A program made the position numbers and the translations under genes. Positions 1-10,800 of a DNA stretch of 64,000 nucleotides are shown here, one piece after another (positions within the stretch are counted from its first letter, which is position 1; the number at the start of each line of letters is the position of its first letter). The notes below the pieces were generated by a model. It had not been told where the DNA came from. It saw only the letters and a list, made by a program, of their open reading frames with translations, and ran no database searches. This DNA comes from Vespa crabro (taxonomy: Eukaryota > Arthropoda > Insecta > Hymenoptera > Vespidae): contig NC_060971.1 of the NCBI RefSeq assembly GCF_910589235.1, positions 434,001 to 498,000 of the forward strand, given 5' to 3'.

Positions 1-2109
1 GGAATGCTATGCGATTGGCTCTAGAACAAATACGGATGCCGTAGTAGGAAATATTCCGCCTAGTCGTGGGAAATTTATGTGAGTGACTCTCGAACTACAG
101 CTGATGTCGGACGTAGATATATACCAACTAGTCGAGGGAAATTTTTGCTAGTAACCTGTTAAGAATTGCATTTGTCAGACATTGGGATATCCGGACTAGT
201 CGTGGGAGCGTAATGTGAGTGTCTTGGGTAACCCAATGCGACTGTAGGACATGGAAATATTCCGTCTGGTTGAGGGAAAGTAATGTGATTCGTATTAGAA
301 CAAATCCAACGGTCCGACTAGGAAATATTTCCACTAGTCGGGGAAAGTTATGCAAACGATTACCGAAGCAATGCAGCTGTCGGACTTGGAAGTATTCCGA
401 TTAGTCGAAATAAATTCATTCGAGTGATTCTAAAAATAATGCCACGGTCGGACTTGAAAATATTCCCTCAAGTCGGAGAAGTTATTCATGTGTTTCTCGA
501 CGAATGCGGCTGTCGGACTAAGAATTATTCCGACTAGTTTAGGGAACTTTGCGCGGGTGCCACACAAACATAAGGGAATGTCGTACTGGAAATCATTCCG
601 ACTAAACGAAGAAACGTTCTTCGAGAGATTTGTGAACCAAAGCGATTGTTGGTAGTGGGTATATTACCAGTAGTCAAGGGATTTTTATGCGAGTGTCTCT
701 TGAACAAATGCGGATATCAGATTAGGAAATTTTTCGACTAGTAAAGAGAAAATTATGCGAGGGACTCTAGATCTAATGCGGCTGTCGGACATGAATATAT
801 CGCTATTAGTCGAGGGAGATTTATGCTAGTGATACTATAACAAATGCGAAGGTTGGACTATGACATACTCCGACAAGTCGGGGGAACGATATGTCAGTGT
901 CATTCGAAAAAAAGCGAATGTTGATCATGGAATCATTTCGACTAGACGAGGAAATTTTATTTGAATTACTTGTGAACTAAAGTGACTGTCAGAATTTGGA
1001 ATATTTCCAGTGGTCGAGGGAATGATAGGCGAGTGCCTCTTCAACCAATGTGGATGTCGGATTTGGAAATATTCCGACTAGTCGACATAAAGATACGAGA
1101 GTGCTTCTCGAACTAATACTGCTGTTGGACTTGGAAATATTACGACTACTCGCTGGAAAGTTTTACAAGAGATTCTAGAACTATTGAGACTGTCAGAATT
1201 GCAAATATTTCCATTAGTCGAGGAAAGTTATGCGAGTGCCTTTCAAGCAAATGCGGCTTTCAGTCTAGGAAATTTTCCGACTAGTCGAGGAAATTTTATT
1301 GGAGTGCAACTCGAATCAAAGCGAATGTCGGACTTGGAACTATTCCGACTAGTTGCAGGAAAGTTATGCGAGTAAGTCTAATTCCAATGCGACGGTCGCA
1401 CTTGGAAATATTCTGACTAGTTGGAGGAACGTTATGCGAGAGATTCTATAACAAATGCGACCGTCTGACTGAGTAGTACTCCACCTAAATGAGAGAAAAT
1501 TATGGAAGTGTCTTGTGAACCATCGCGGCTGTGGGATTTGGAAATATTCCGACTGATCGAGGATAACTTATACTACTTAATCTAGAACTAAAGCGATGTT
1601 CGGAGTTGTAAATGTTTTCATTAAGCGGAAAATTTTATGCGAGTACCTTTTGAACAAATGCAGCTATCGGAATTGCACATATTCCGACTAATCGAGATAA
1701 AGTTAAGCGAGTTATTTTGAACCAATTCGAATGTCGGTTTTGGAAATATCCCGATAAGTCGTTGGAATTTTTTCCAATTGTTTGTCGAGACAATACTGCA
1801 GTCGGACACGGAAATATTAGTTAGTCCAACTATTCCTACTAGTAGAGGGAGAGTTATACGTGTGATTTTAATTCTAATGCGAAGGGCGTGCATGGAAATA
1901 TTTCGAATTGTCGAGTGAAAGATATGCGGGTGTCGCTGGAATCAATACAACGGTCGGACTTGGAAATATACCGACTAGTACAGAGAAGGTTATGCGAGAG
2001 CTTCTCGAACCAATGAGTCTGTCGGACTTGGATAAATTCCGATTAGTCATGGGAAACTAATGCAAGTGATTCTCGGTCCAATGCGACTGTCGGACAAAAA
2101 TATTTCGTC
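1..2109 (+). repeat. 68-bp satellite array, segment 1
   Basis: Head-to-tail, strongly diverged copies of a roughly 68-bp unit, recognised by the core GGAAATATTCCGACTAGTCG and the following TTATGCGAG block. No gene is seen. The part from about 760 to 2109 matches 33300-34738 monomer by monomer, including odd variants such as ATGAATATATCGC near 795 and 33320 and the pair around TGATCATGGAATC. This shows that it is the left flank of a duplicated block that includes element A. Homology is not evident before about 760. Confidence 0.95.
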
Positions 2110-2118
2110 TTTTTTTTT
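2110..2118 (-). other. 3' poly(A) remnant of element A
   Basis: Nine T residues on the plus strand sit exactly between recognisable satellite and element sequence. They are where the 3' A-tail of a minus-strand non-LTR element should be. The tract is short, as in old insertions. The partner A' lacks it because about 107 bp at this end are missing there. Confidence 0.6.
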
Positions 2119-2839
2119 GTTTCGTCAGGAAGAAGAACCTTCATAGGACCCTTGAGCCCTATACTCAGTGGAATGTCGGATTCATAACGCCTAAGAATAC
2201 TCTCAGGATCGGATCATCTACCGACTTAAAAACCTTCCGATTCTTATTAGTGACACGCTGTGTAGTGAGGGGGAGGACGGGATCGCGCATAAGCCTATCA
2301 CAAATTCGCCCAATACCCTCCTCGGTGAGCCAGGCCGGTATTAGCCTTGCTCTCATTCATTCCACTCCATTCATACCAATACGGCACACTTGACAGGGAC
2401 CTACGAGCACCCGAAGAAGCAATTACTCCCTTACTATATACATATTGGCCTAAACCCACCCCGTAGTGCATTGACCAGGCCCTTTCACACCCGTATACAC
2501 GCACTGTATGTTGCCACACACTCACAACAAGAGGGAAGCGACGCCTGAGCCAGGTGCTGCCTGAGCCGCTCGGAGACATGCCCGATGTGGCCTCACTAAA
2601 ATTACTGTCCTATGCGGCCTAACGTTCGCTCCCCTGTGCACATAAATACCTGCACGCTCATTCATACATTCTTCTTCTTCGTCCATTCCCTGCGTTTATC
2701 ATCGTCCTCCATTGCACGCATGACTTGCCCAACGAAGGTATGAAATGTCGCCCATCCCGCCGGTACAGTCAGGGAGACCAGGACTATCACGGGAAGGGTC
2801 AGCTGCCCTCTCCCCATCGCATCGATCAGCTCATTCCAA

Positions 2840-2990
2840 TCATCCGTCTACGGCGGGCAGTCGACCAGGTTGCGCTCTACCGTATCCTCACCCTCTCCCG
2901 CAGTAGAAACAATGTGGTGAGGGAATCTTACTTATCTTATTTAATTACGCCGAGAAGCAGCAATGGTCGGTCATCTGCTGTGTGGTGTGA
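2840..2990 (-). pseudogene. C-terminal zinc-finger remnant of element A ORF2
   Basis: On the minus strand, Cys-Phe-Tyr-Cys is encoded at 2911-2900. It is followed, after a frameshift, by EDTVERNLVDCPP with its Cys at 2859-2857. R1-clade ORF2 proteins end in a CCHC-type finger of the form CxxC-x(6-8)-H-x4-C. Here the two leading Cys and the last Cys are kept, while the His position (2874-2872) reads Arg. Upstream, the residues HCCFSA and KIPSPHCF match the GCFSAYLSKIRKIP stretch in A' (about 35450-35500). From 2119 to about 2840 the sequence is 3' ORF2/UTR with no domain I can name. Confidence 0.6.
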
Positions 2991-3004
2991 ATACCCTCAG
3001 CTAA

Positions 3005-3480
3005 CTATTCGGCAATAGCCGCCCTCTCACGTACTCTCGTTGCTGCTGGTGCTTCTACAATCCCAAGTTCCTCAGACATCAACGCTTCAATTGCCTTCCA
3101 TCTGGCAAGAGTACCAAATACAGCCTTAGTACACGGGGGAACAGGTTTCTCCGCGTCTCTAACAGCCGCATAGGGCTCCGCCAGGAGGGGTGCCATATTA
3201 CCAAGAGGAATAATACCCGCAATCATCATAGCCGCGAGGAAGGAGACTGTTCTATAGGCACCACACAATCGGATCGTCACACTCCTCAGGAGCCTCCGAA
3301 CAACCAGCCCGATACTCATGTCCGCCACGACGGTGTGCCATCCATCCGGAGCCCCATAAAGGAGCACCGAGTGGATCACGCAGCGGTAGAGGTGTTGCTT
3401 CTTCTTTCCCAGTCCGTGAAGTTTCGGAAGAAGCCTCCTATGGGAGTGTAGGATATTCTCCGCTTTAGGTATAAGGGCCT
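3005..3480 (-). pseudogene. Element A ORF2, domain between RT and zinc finger
   Basis: A minus-strand open stretch encodes SVLLYGAP, then CGAYRTVSFLAAMMIAGIIP and LLAEPYA. The succession 'SVLLYGAP...W, YRTVS, AxxxAGxxP, LxxE' is the usual region after the RT palm in R1-clade ORF2 proteins. It has no catalytic residues of its own that I can name. The same stretch is present but shifted out of frame in A' around 35600-35990. It belongs to the same broken ORF2 as the RT upstream. Confidence 0.7.
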
Positions 3481-3516
3481 CGAAATGGGGCCTGAACTAC
3501 ATTCTTGTATCTATTA

Positions 3517-4400
3517 CTATGCCCAGTTATTTATAGCTGGTTCTAATTCTACGCAAACCCCTCTAGGGCAAATCTTAGGGGGCGAGACATTCCTGCGTTT
3601 GCAGAAGGCAGAGGCCGAGAAGGACATGACCTCCGTCTTTTCCGGCGCCGATTTAAGACCCAATCCCTCAATATCCTCCACCAAAACGTCCAAGTCCTGT
3701 TCAGCGTTCATGATAGCCCGAGTGAGGTCCTATCTCAATGACAGGAGGGCTGCGTCATCCGCATAGCAATCATCATGGGAACTACCTGGCACCGGTGTTT
3801 GGAAGACACTGTCATAGGCAATGTTCCACAACGTAGGGCCCAAAACAGATCTCTGTAGGACCCCGCAATACACCTGCCTTTCCACGGCGCGTCCATGTCT
3901 GCTTGTATATGTTATGGCGCGATTGTCTAAATAACTCATGATGATGTTTACCATGTAGCGGGGAAAGCTCTTCTGCTCCAACGTCCTAACAATAACGGCC
4001 CTCGGAACGGAGTTGATAGCGTTAGAGATATTCAGTCTCACCATGATAACCACTTTCCTGTCCCGCGTCGATGTCTCCATAAATTTTTTAATATCTAGAA
4101 CAGCATCTACAGTGGATTTGCCCGTCCTAAATCCAATCTGTGATGACACCAGTGTCCGAATCTCCTCTAAGTAACTGTTGATTCGACCAACAACTACACG
4201 TATCGAATAGTTTCCCCAGTTCGCCAATCACGCTTATGGATCTAAATAATCCCGGTGTGTCCCACGCCGCGTGACTTTTTTTTTGATCAGAACGAGTCTC
4301 GCAATCTCCCTCGCTGTCGGGAATCTTCCAGTCCTCAAGCTGGCAGAGAAGCACTACGCCAACCCTTTCCCACATAGTGTCAACGCAGCACACACAACTA
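3517..4400 (-). pseudogene. Element A reverse transcriptase domain
   Basis: The RT copies element RNA into DNA at the nicked target. The longest open part (4227-3730) carries IGFRTGKSTVDAVLDIKKF (fingers/palm, RT block 2a-3 region), then an aspartate-position segment reading MVRLNISNAINSVPR. There the catalytic first Asp of the usual 'LDISNAFN' is Asn. After that come VYCGVLQRSVLGPTLWNIAYD and the catalytic YADD box at 3765-3754. The palm continues in another frame at 3711-3517 (DLDVLVEDIEGLGLK, then APEKTEVM). The N-terminal fingers lie out of frame at about 4230-4400. Loss of the first catalytic Asp and the frame breaks mean it is inactive. The matching A' segment reads LVSLDISNAFNSVP, so the Asn is private to A. 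Confidence 0.85.
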
Positions 4401-5690
4401 CACCCGGTATCCTATCCAGTCAAGGAGCCTTTCTTCCTTTTATTTTCCTTGCTGCACCCAAGACCTCCTCCTCAGAAATTGTCACAACTGAGAGTGCAGG
4501 TTCCTATGGCTCAACAGTTCCCGGTCCTTTTGGGAATAGTTCAGAGAGGATATTATCTTGTACCTCATCCTCTAAGGTTTCAGTTACTTGTGGGGCATAA
4601 GGCCTAACCTTTTCCCAACCCAACTTGTAAGGACTGTTCCATGGATCATTCTCTTTAGATTCCAGCATGACCCTCCATGAGTGCTTTTTAGCTTCCTTAA
4701 TGGCCCTAGTGAGTCCCTCCTTGCGTCACTTCGGACTTTCAGGTACCGCACTATTCCCTTCATCTTTCTCTTCTTCTTGGCTTTGGAAAGTTTACTTACT
4801 GTGGTCGTCTCAACTGCCCTAAGGATCGTTAATTCGTCCGAACAACAATAAGTACTTTTACAACCGCGGGATTGTACCCTCACCCGCGACTTGGCCATGT
4901 CGCACGCTTGTTTCAGTGTAGAAGTCCTCATCCAAGGTGTTAACCTCACAATGAGGGAGCTTTTTATGTGGTAGGTGAGAATTTCGGACCCCTGTGGCTT
5001 TGTGACTATAGTTAAACCTATCATACAGGTGGTTCGACAAGCGGACGATTGGCGGACGCCAGATGCCGGTTTGCACAACATTCTATGTCGCTCTATAACG
5101 CTCGACTCCTGTGGTCGAACGCATATTGGACAACCAACCTGACTCAGCGGATACAGGTTCATTCTGTTTGCCCAGACGCAGAACATTTCTCTCCTACGAT
5201 AACTCCTGCCGTCCTGATCCCATCTGCTGAACCGGGCATTAAGTTCGCCAGCCAACAGCGTTGGGAGAGCGGGGAATATTCCTAAGAGCTCTCCGAGCTT
5301 ATCATGGAATCTACAAAACATGTTAATGTTCTGACATGGAGGAAAGTAGACCGAAACTTTCAGCGAGTCCCCCCATTTGACGGCTCCGCAAAAAAGACCC
5401 CATCGAAACAGAATACAGGGCCTTCCACACTCACCCACAAGCACCACAGAGAGTAGTGTCCCTCCCATTGATGAGAACCACCTCTCATACCGAGGAGGAA
5501 CCCATCATGGCTCCGCACTGACCGCAATCTCCACTGCGTCCTCGCGGATACTCTGTGACAGCAAGCCCTGCGCACGGCGTGCATGGTTTATGTTTATCTG
5601 TAGAACAGCAAAGAATATTGTCTATGGACCCTCTGCTGCCTCTACACATATTGAGGTGCCCGGTTCATCTTGTTCCACCTCCATGTATTC
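4401..5690 (-). pseudogene. Element A AP-type endonuclease and linker
   Basis: The endonuclease nicks the target to prime reverse transcription. The reading frame 5468-4584 carries VSVYFPP, then FPALPTLLAGELNARFSRWD (the GDxN box, with Glu where the family has catalytic Asp), then VWANRMNLYPLSQ and, towards the end, a basic linker (KAKKKRKMKG). The N-terminal part lies in other frames at 5690-5470, where minus-strand translation shows INHARRAQGLL and AEPWWVPPRYER (the family's E-P-Y/W box). Frameshifts separate the parts. The domain order and spacing are those of R1-clade ORF2. A' has lost 306 bp corresponding to 5261-5566 here. Confidence 0.75.
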
Positions 5691-6134
5691 ATGCACTCCC
5701 CTCCTCTCGAAAACTTTTACTGCTGTTATTTCTGCATTCTGCAACATTTGGTACCCTCCCGAAAACTTTGTCTATCCATTTTCTAGGAGGCACTAATGGG
5801 CACTCCCAAGAACCGGCATGATGGTTGGTCGACTTCTGGCTATCGTCTGCACAAACCGGACACTCAGATTTATCCGTGAATGTCTTGGCCAGGTGACCCT
5901 GCTTCCCACAAATATAGCATAGGTCTATCCTAAGCTTTGTGTCTGGGCACACTACAGCAACATGTCATCGTACCTGGCACCGGTGGCATCTGAGGGGACG
6001 CTGCCAGAGTCCGTGCACCCTCACCGTTGTCCAAACGACGTTTATCCTGCCTCTATCCAGGGCCGCCCGGATGACATGCACCGGTGACGAGACAGTGATC
6101 TCGCCTAGTCTACCCCTACCAATTTTTACTTTCC
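5689..6134 (-). pseudogene. Element A ORF1 zinc-knuckle region
   Basis: Gag-like ORF1 proteins of R1-clade elements usually end with three CCHC knuckles that bind element RNA. Here 5952-5689 encodes CYICGKQGHLAKTF, a second knuckle whose last Cys is Phe, and CPVCADDSQKSTNHHAGSWEC, a third knuckle with CxxC, His and Cys present. The first knuckle lies just upstream in a different frame, whereas in A' it is intact as CHRCPAQGHVAVVC (38413-37841 frame). The segment is separated from the ORF1 body by the shared frameshift at about 6140. Confidence 0.75.
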
Positions 6135-7112
6135 CTACATGAGGTTGGGGTCCGTTCCGGAATGCATCTCCATCAGCGATTTCCTGAGGACGGTCATGTT
6201 GGCAGCCGCATCCAGTCCTACCAACCTCATGGTGCTTGTGCGCAGAGGACGAGTTACTCTTGCTTCCTGGACGGCATTCCTCAAGGCATCTGCCATCCGG
6301 TCGGCCGTCTCATTTGCCCCTTCGCCTCGTGCATGCCATATAAAGGCACCCATGAGGCCCTTCCTGCACGACATGCTGCCAATTCTTAGGTCTATAATGT
6401 TTATGTTCTCCATGGCCCGAAGGAGTACATTTCTGTACCTCGTCTCCTCGGCACAGGATAGGGAAATTGCAAGGACTTCCCCTTCTCCTTGCCTCCTCTT
6501 CTGTCTTCCCTGTGCGCCACTCTTCCTCTTCCCCCTTTTCCTAGGGGCCGCTTGCTCCCATAAGGGTTCAGGCTCGTTTTTTCCCTTCTTTGATGTAGCC
6601 AGGGAGGGTGCGTTCGCTTCCCTCTTCTGGACGCGCCTCCTTTTCCGGCTAGTCACATCCACAAAATTCTTCAGCGGGATTAGTGCCTTACTAACACTTA
6701 TCTGTTTCGCAAGGGGTCGAGTGGACTTAGTACGGAATTTGGGGCATTTGTGTGGCCCACCCGATCCTGTCGTTGTACTATTCGATGTCTGCTGCCGCTG
6801 CGGCTGCTGCAGCTGTTGCTGCATACTGCAGACCGCCTCCGTCAGCAACCTCACCGACTCTATTAACTGCTGTATTTCCAGAGTCGTTGTTTGGCTCCTT
6901 TCATCCAAGGGATTTACCGATACTTTCCTCATACCTTTCTTAAGTCGGGCAACTTCATCCGTCAACTCGCAATTGCGCAGTTCTTCGGCCCTGCGTTCAG
7001 CCCTTAACTGCGCTATGGCCTCCTTGGTTGAGGAAGGATCCCCTGCCCCATTTTGAAACCAATCCATTAAGGTTTTCATTATTTTTAGCACATCATTATT
7101 GGAGCATTTAAT
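6135..7112 (-). pseudogene. Element A ORF1 (gag-like), N-terminal and central part
   Basis: About 320 residues in one open minus-strand frame. There is an N-terminal coiled coil (roughly residues 20-90, rich in Ala, Glu, Arg and Leu), a Gln-rich patch (SMQQQLQQPQRQQ), a long basic middle (SRKRRRVQKR, KKGKNEPEP, RKRGKRKSG), and a gag-like domain (MENINIIDLRIGSMSCRKG, then ADRMADALRNAV). It ends at DPNLM-stop. In A' the first codon is ATG at 39407-39405. The equivalent codon here, 7112-7110, is ATT, so the original start is probably lost and the next ATG is at 7079. The stop at 6135 and the frameshift into the knuckle region are the same in A'. The plus-strand open frame over 6139-7056 is its antisense shadow. 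Confidence 0.8.
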
Positions 7113-7860
7113 TTATCCTGAAACAGAGCCCTTAATGTCGGTAGATTTTCTCCTCTTATTATCAGCAACTACGGAATTCTTCGTGGCGAAACCCAGGATC
7201 CTGCAAGTCTCCACCTGAGACAAGGGGGTCTCTTCGGGTACTTCCTTGTTACACCCGGCCACGTCTACCCTTATCTTCTCTTCATCTGAGGATTAGATGA
7301 GGGGCGTCGCACGTTTGAGTTGTCTCTCCAAGATTGTTGACATCTAGCCGGAGCGCTGAATGCTCTCCACGGCTCTGGCAACCCTTTGCTACTCTGCCCT
7401 GCGGCTTTATATCCTTCCGAACCTTGCTAGCGCATTTGATACACCGCAGACCAGGTCGCCTACCTGGAGTGTCCTTCCTGATGTAGTATCATGAGCTGCG
7501 ACCAGGTTGCCTAACTCGAGCTCCTGGCAGTATCTGGTTGACGACGGCGGTTGGCCTGCTCTACAACTACATGACACCATCGTGGAGTGGGTATCTCTCC
7601 CACCCCCGCTTATAACTTTAGCTGTACTCTCCATGATTATAAAGTAATATTAGTGGGAGGTATGATTCCCAAAGGAAGGGAAAGGAACGGAATGAAGCTA
7701 AAGAGAGAGAAAGAATAGACAAAGTAATGACAGAAGAACTATGAAAGAAATAGCAGTACAAGCCCATTCACACACCATTCACACAGTCTCTTTTAGTCGC
7801 CTCTTACAACAAGCAGGGAGTACTGTTGGAGTATTCTACTACCCCCTACCCTCAGGGGGA
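7113..7860 (-). promoter_or_regulatory. Element A 5' leader
   Basis: About 750 bp between the ORF1 start and the 5' junction with satellite, conserved in A' (39408-40159). No ORF I trust is present. The outer end on the element strand contains a GC-rich CCCCCTGAGGG stretch followed by GTAAGAGGCGACTAAAAG. I recall similar leader ends in other insect non-LTR elements, but this is from memory and unverified. Internal promoters are normally located in such leaders, which is family knowledge and not something I can see here. Confidence 0.5.
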
Positions 7861-10800
7861 AACATATACCGTTCTCTCTAGGGGTTGTTATGTGAATACT
7901 TCTCGAAACAGTGCGGCTGTAGAAATTAGATTTATTTCCACTAGACGAGGATATGTTATGCGAGTAACTTATTATCCAATGCGACTGTAAATCTTGGAAA
8001 TATTACGATCAATTAGATGGAAAGTTATAGGAGTGCTTCTCGAAATATTGTGGCTGTAGGACTTGGAAATATCCAGACTAATTGAGGGAAAGTCATGAGA
8101 GGACAAATCGAACCAATGCGACTGTCGGATTGGGAAATATTCCGTTATTGGGAAATAATCGAAGTAGAGTTAATCGAGTGACTAGTGCACCATTGCGTCT
8201 GCTGGGATTGGATATATTCCGCCTAATCGAGGGAAAGTTATGCGAGTGTCTCTCGAAACAATGAGTCTATCGGAATTAGAAATATGCCGATTAGAAGAGG
8301 AAGCGTCACGCGAATGCCACTCGAACCATTGCGATAGTCGTACTTAGAAATATTCCGTCTAGTCGTGGAACATTTTTTCAAGTGACTTGTGGACCAATGT
8401 GACTGTCGGACATGGAACTATTAAATTATGTACACCCAAGAAAAAGTTATGCGAGTGACATGTGAAACAATGCGACTGTCGAACTTGAAAATATTTCGAT
8501 TAGTCGAGGGAAATTTATGAGAGTACTTTTCGATCCAATGGACGTAGAAATATTCCGACTAATCCAGAGAAAGTTTTACGATAGACTTATAAACCAATGC
8601 GACAGGTGTACTTCGTAAATATCCCGTCTAATAGAGGGAATGCTATGCGAGTGCCCCACGAACCAATACGATGGTAGTAATTGGAAAAATTTCGAAAAGT
8701 CGAGGGAAAGTTTTTCGTGTACTTCTCGAATCGATGCGTCTGTTGGATTTAGCAATATTACGATAATTAGAGGGAAAGATATGCGATTGTTTCTCGACCC
8801 AATACTTCAATCGGTCTTAGCAACATTACGTTTAATCGAATAAATGTTATGCAAGTGACTACCGAATCAATGCGACTATCGCTTTTGGAAATATTCCGAC
8901 AAGTCGAGGGAAAGTCATGAGACTGGCTGTCCAAATAATGCAACAGTCGAATTTAGCAATATTACGTCTAATTAAGAGAAAGTTATTGAGAGTTACTTGT
9001 GAACCAATGAGACTAGTTGTCTTCGAAATAACTTTACTTGACGATGGAAAGTTGTTCAAATGCCTCTCGAATCATTGGGACTGTCGGATCTGGAAGTATT
9101 CTGACTAGAAGAGGGAAAGTAATGATAGTGCCTCTCGAACCAATGCGAATATCGCACTTGAAAGGATTCCACCTAGTCGGGGAATGATATGAGAGTGCCG
9201 CTCGAACCAATGCGACTGTTGCTCTTAGGAATATTTCGGCTATTTGAAGAATAGATATGTGAGTTCCTTGTCAACTATTCCGTCTTTTGGACCTTGGAAT
9301 ATGCCGACTAGACTTGGGAAAGTTATGAGAGTGCCTCAAATACAAATGCGTTTGAGGGACCTGGAAATATACCGACAGGACGAGGGAAAGTTTCGAGTGT
9401 GCCTTTCGAAACTATGCGAATGTTTGATTACGATATATTCCGTCTATTAGAGAGAAAATTATTCAAATGACTTGTGAACCAGTGTACCTGTCGGACTTGG
9501 AAATATGCAGACTAGACGAGGGAAAGTAATTCAAGTTTATCCTGAAACAATGAGAACGACGGACATGGAAATATTCCGACTAGTCGAGGAAACTTATGCG
9601 TGTGCCTTTCGTACAAACGAGGCTGTCGGTCATAGAAATATTCCGACTACACGAGAGGAAGAAGTGAGAGTGACTCCCGAACCAATGCAAATGTCGGACT
9701 TGCAAATATTCCAGCTAGTAGATAAAAAATTATTCACGTTCCTCACTTAGCAATGCGACCGTCGGATTTGGAAATAATACGACTAGTCGTTGGTATGTTA
9801 TGAGTGAGCCCCTCGAACATATGCAATTGTCGGAATGTGCAAATATTACGGTAAACCGTAGAATATTTATGCGAATGCCTCTCATAGTAATGCGATTGAC
9901 GGACATAGAAATATTTCAAATAAACGAGGAAAAATTATGAGAGTTTTTCTCGAACCAATGCGAACGTCGTTATAGGAAATATTCCGACCATACGATGAAA
10001 TGTTTTGCAAGTGCCTCTCACTAAAATGCGAAAGTTGGAGTTTGAAATATTCCGTCTAGTCGAGGGAAATTTCTTCGTGTGTATCTTGAACCAATGCGCC
10101 TGTCAGATTTAGAAATAATACGATAACTAGAGGGAAGGATATGATATAGTTGGATTTATTCCGCTTTGTTGAGGTAAAGCTATGCGAGTTCCTCTCAAAG
10201 CAATGCGACCGTCAGACTATATATCCTATATATCCGTAGCTATATATCCGTCGGATATATTCCAACTAGACGAGGGATAGTATTTAGAGTGCCTCACGAA
10301 ACTATGCGATAAGCAGACTTGGAAATATTCCTTCTAGACGAAGGAAATTTTAAGCGAATTTTTTTTGAACAAAAATGACTGTAGGTCTCGGAAGATTTCA
10401 GATTCGTCGAGGGAATGATATGCGAGTACCCTTCAAAAAAATTGCGACTGTCTGACTAGGATTAATTCCGAATAGACGAAGTAATGTTATGCGAGGTCCT
10501 CTTAAAACAATGCGATTGTCGGACCTAAATATAATTCAAATTGGAGAGAGAAACAAATGCGGATGTTTCTCGGGTCAAAGCGACTTTCGGATTTAGAAAT
10601 ATTCCGACCAGTCAATGGAAAGCAATACTAGTGACTTGTGATCCAAAGCGACATTCGGTCTTGGTAATTCAACAATAATAAATCGACAATTCAAGGGTAT
10701 GTTATGCGAGTGTCTCTCGAACCAATGCGACTGTCTCACATGGACATATTTCGACTAGTCGAGGGAAAGTTATACGACTGAAATTCGAAAGTTGCGACAG

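Larger units (their letters stand above)
2110..7860 (-). mobile_element. Element A: degenerate R1-clade non-LTR retrotransposon
   Basis: A nearly complete but dead non-LTR retrotransposon on the minus strand. In its own 5' to 3' order it has a leader (7860-7113), ORF1 with coiled coil, gag-like domain and CCHC knuckles (7112-5689), an AP-type endonuclease, a reverse transcriptase with YADD, a C-terminal CxxC zinc-finger remnant, and a short A-tract at the 3' end (T-run at 2110-2118). This order and the RT style (GFRTGKSTVDAV, LGPTLWNIAYDS) fit the R1 clade. Stops and frameshifts interrupt both ORFs. The satellite on either side reads AAATATTTCGTCT and ACATATACCGTTCT, which are the same monomer position and may be a decayed target duplication. 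A' at 34739-40159 is the duplicated copy. Confidence 0.9.

Noticed and set aside
6139..7056. A 305-codon plus-strand open frame
   Set aside because: It is exactly antisense to the ORF1 of element A, which has recognisable coiled-coil and gag-like sequence. The plus-strand product is Cys/Ser/Leu-rich with no domain. The same holds for 38471-38902.
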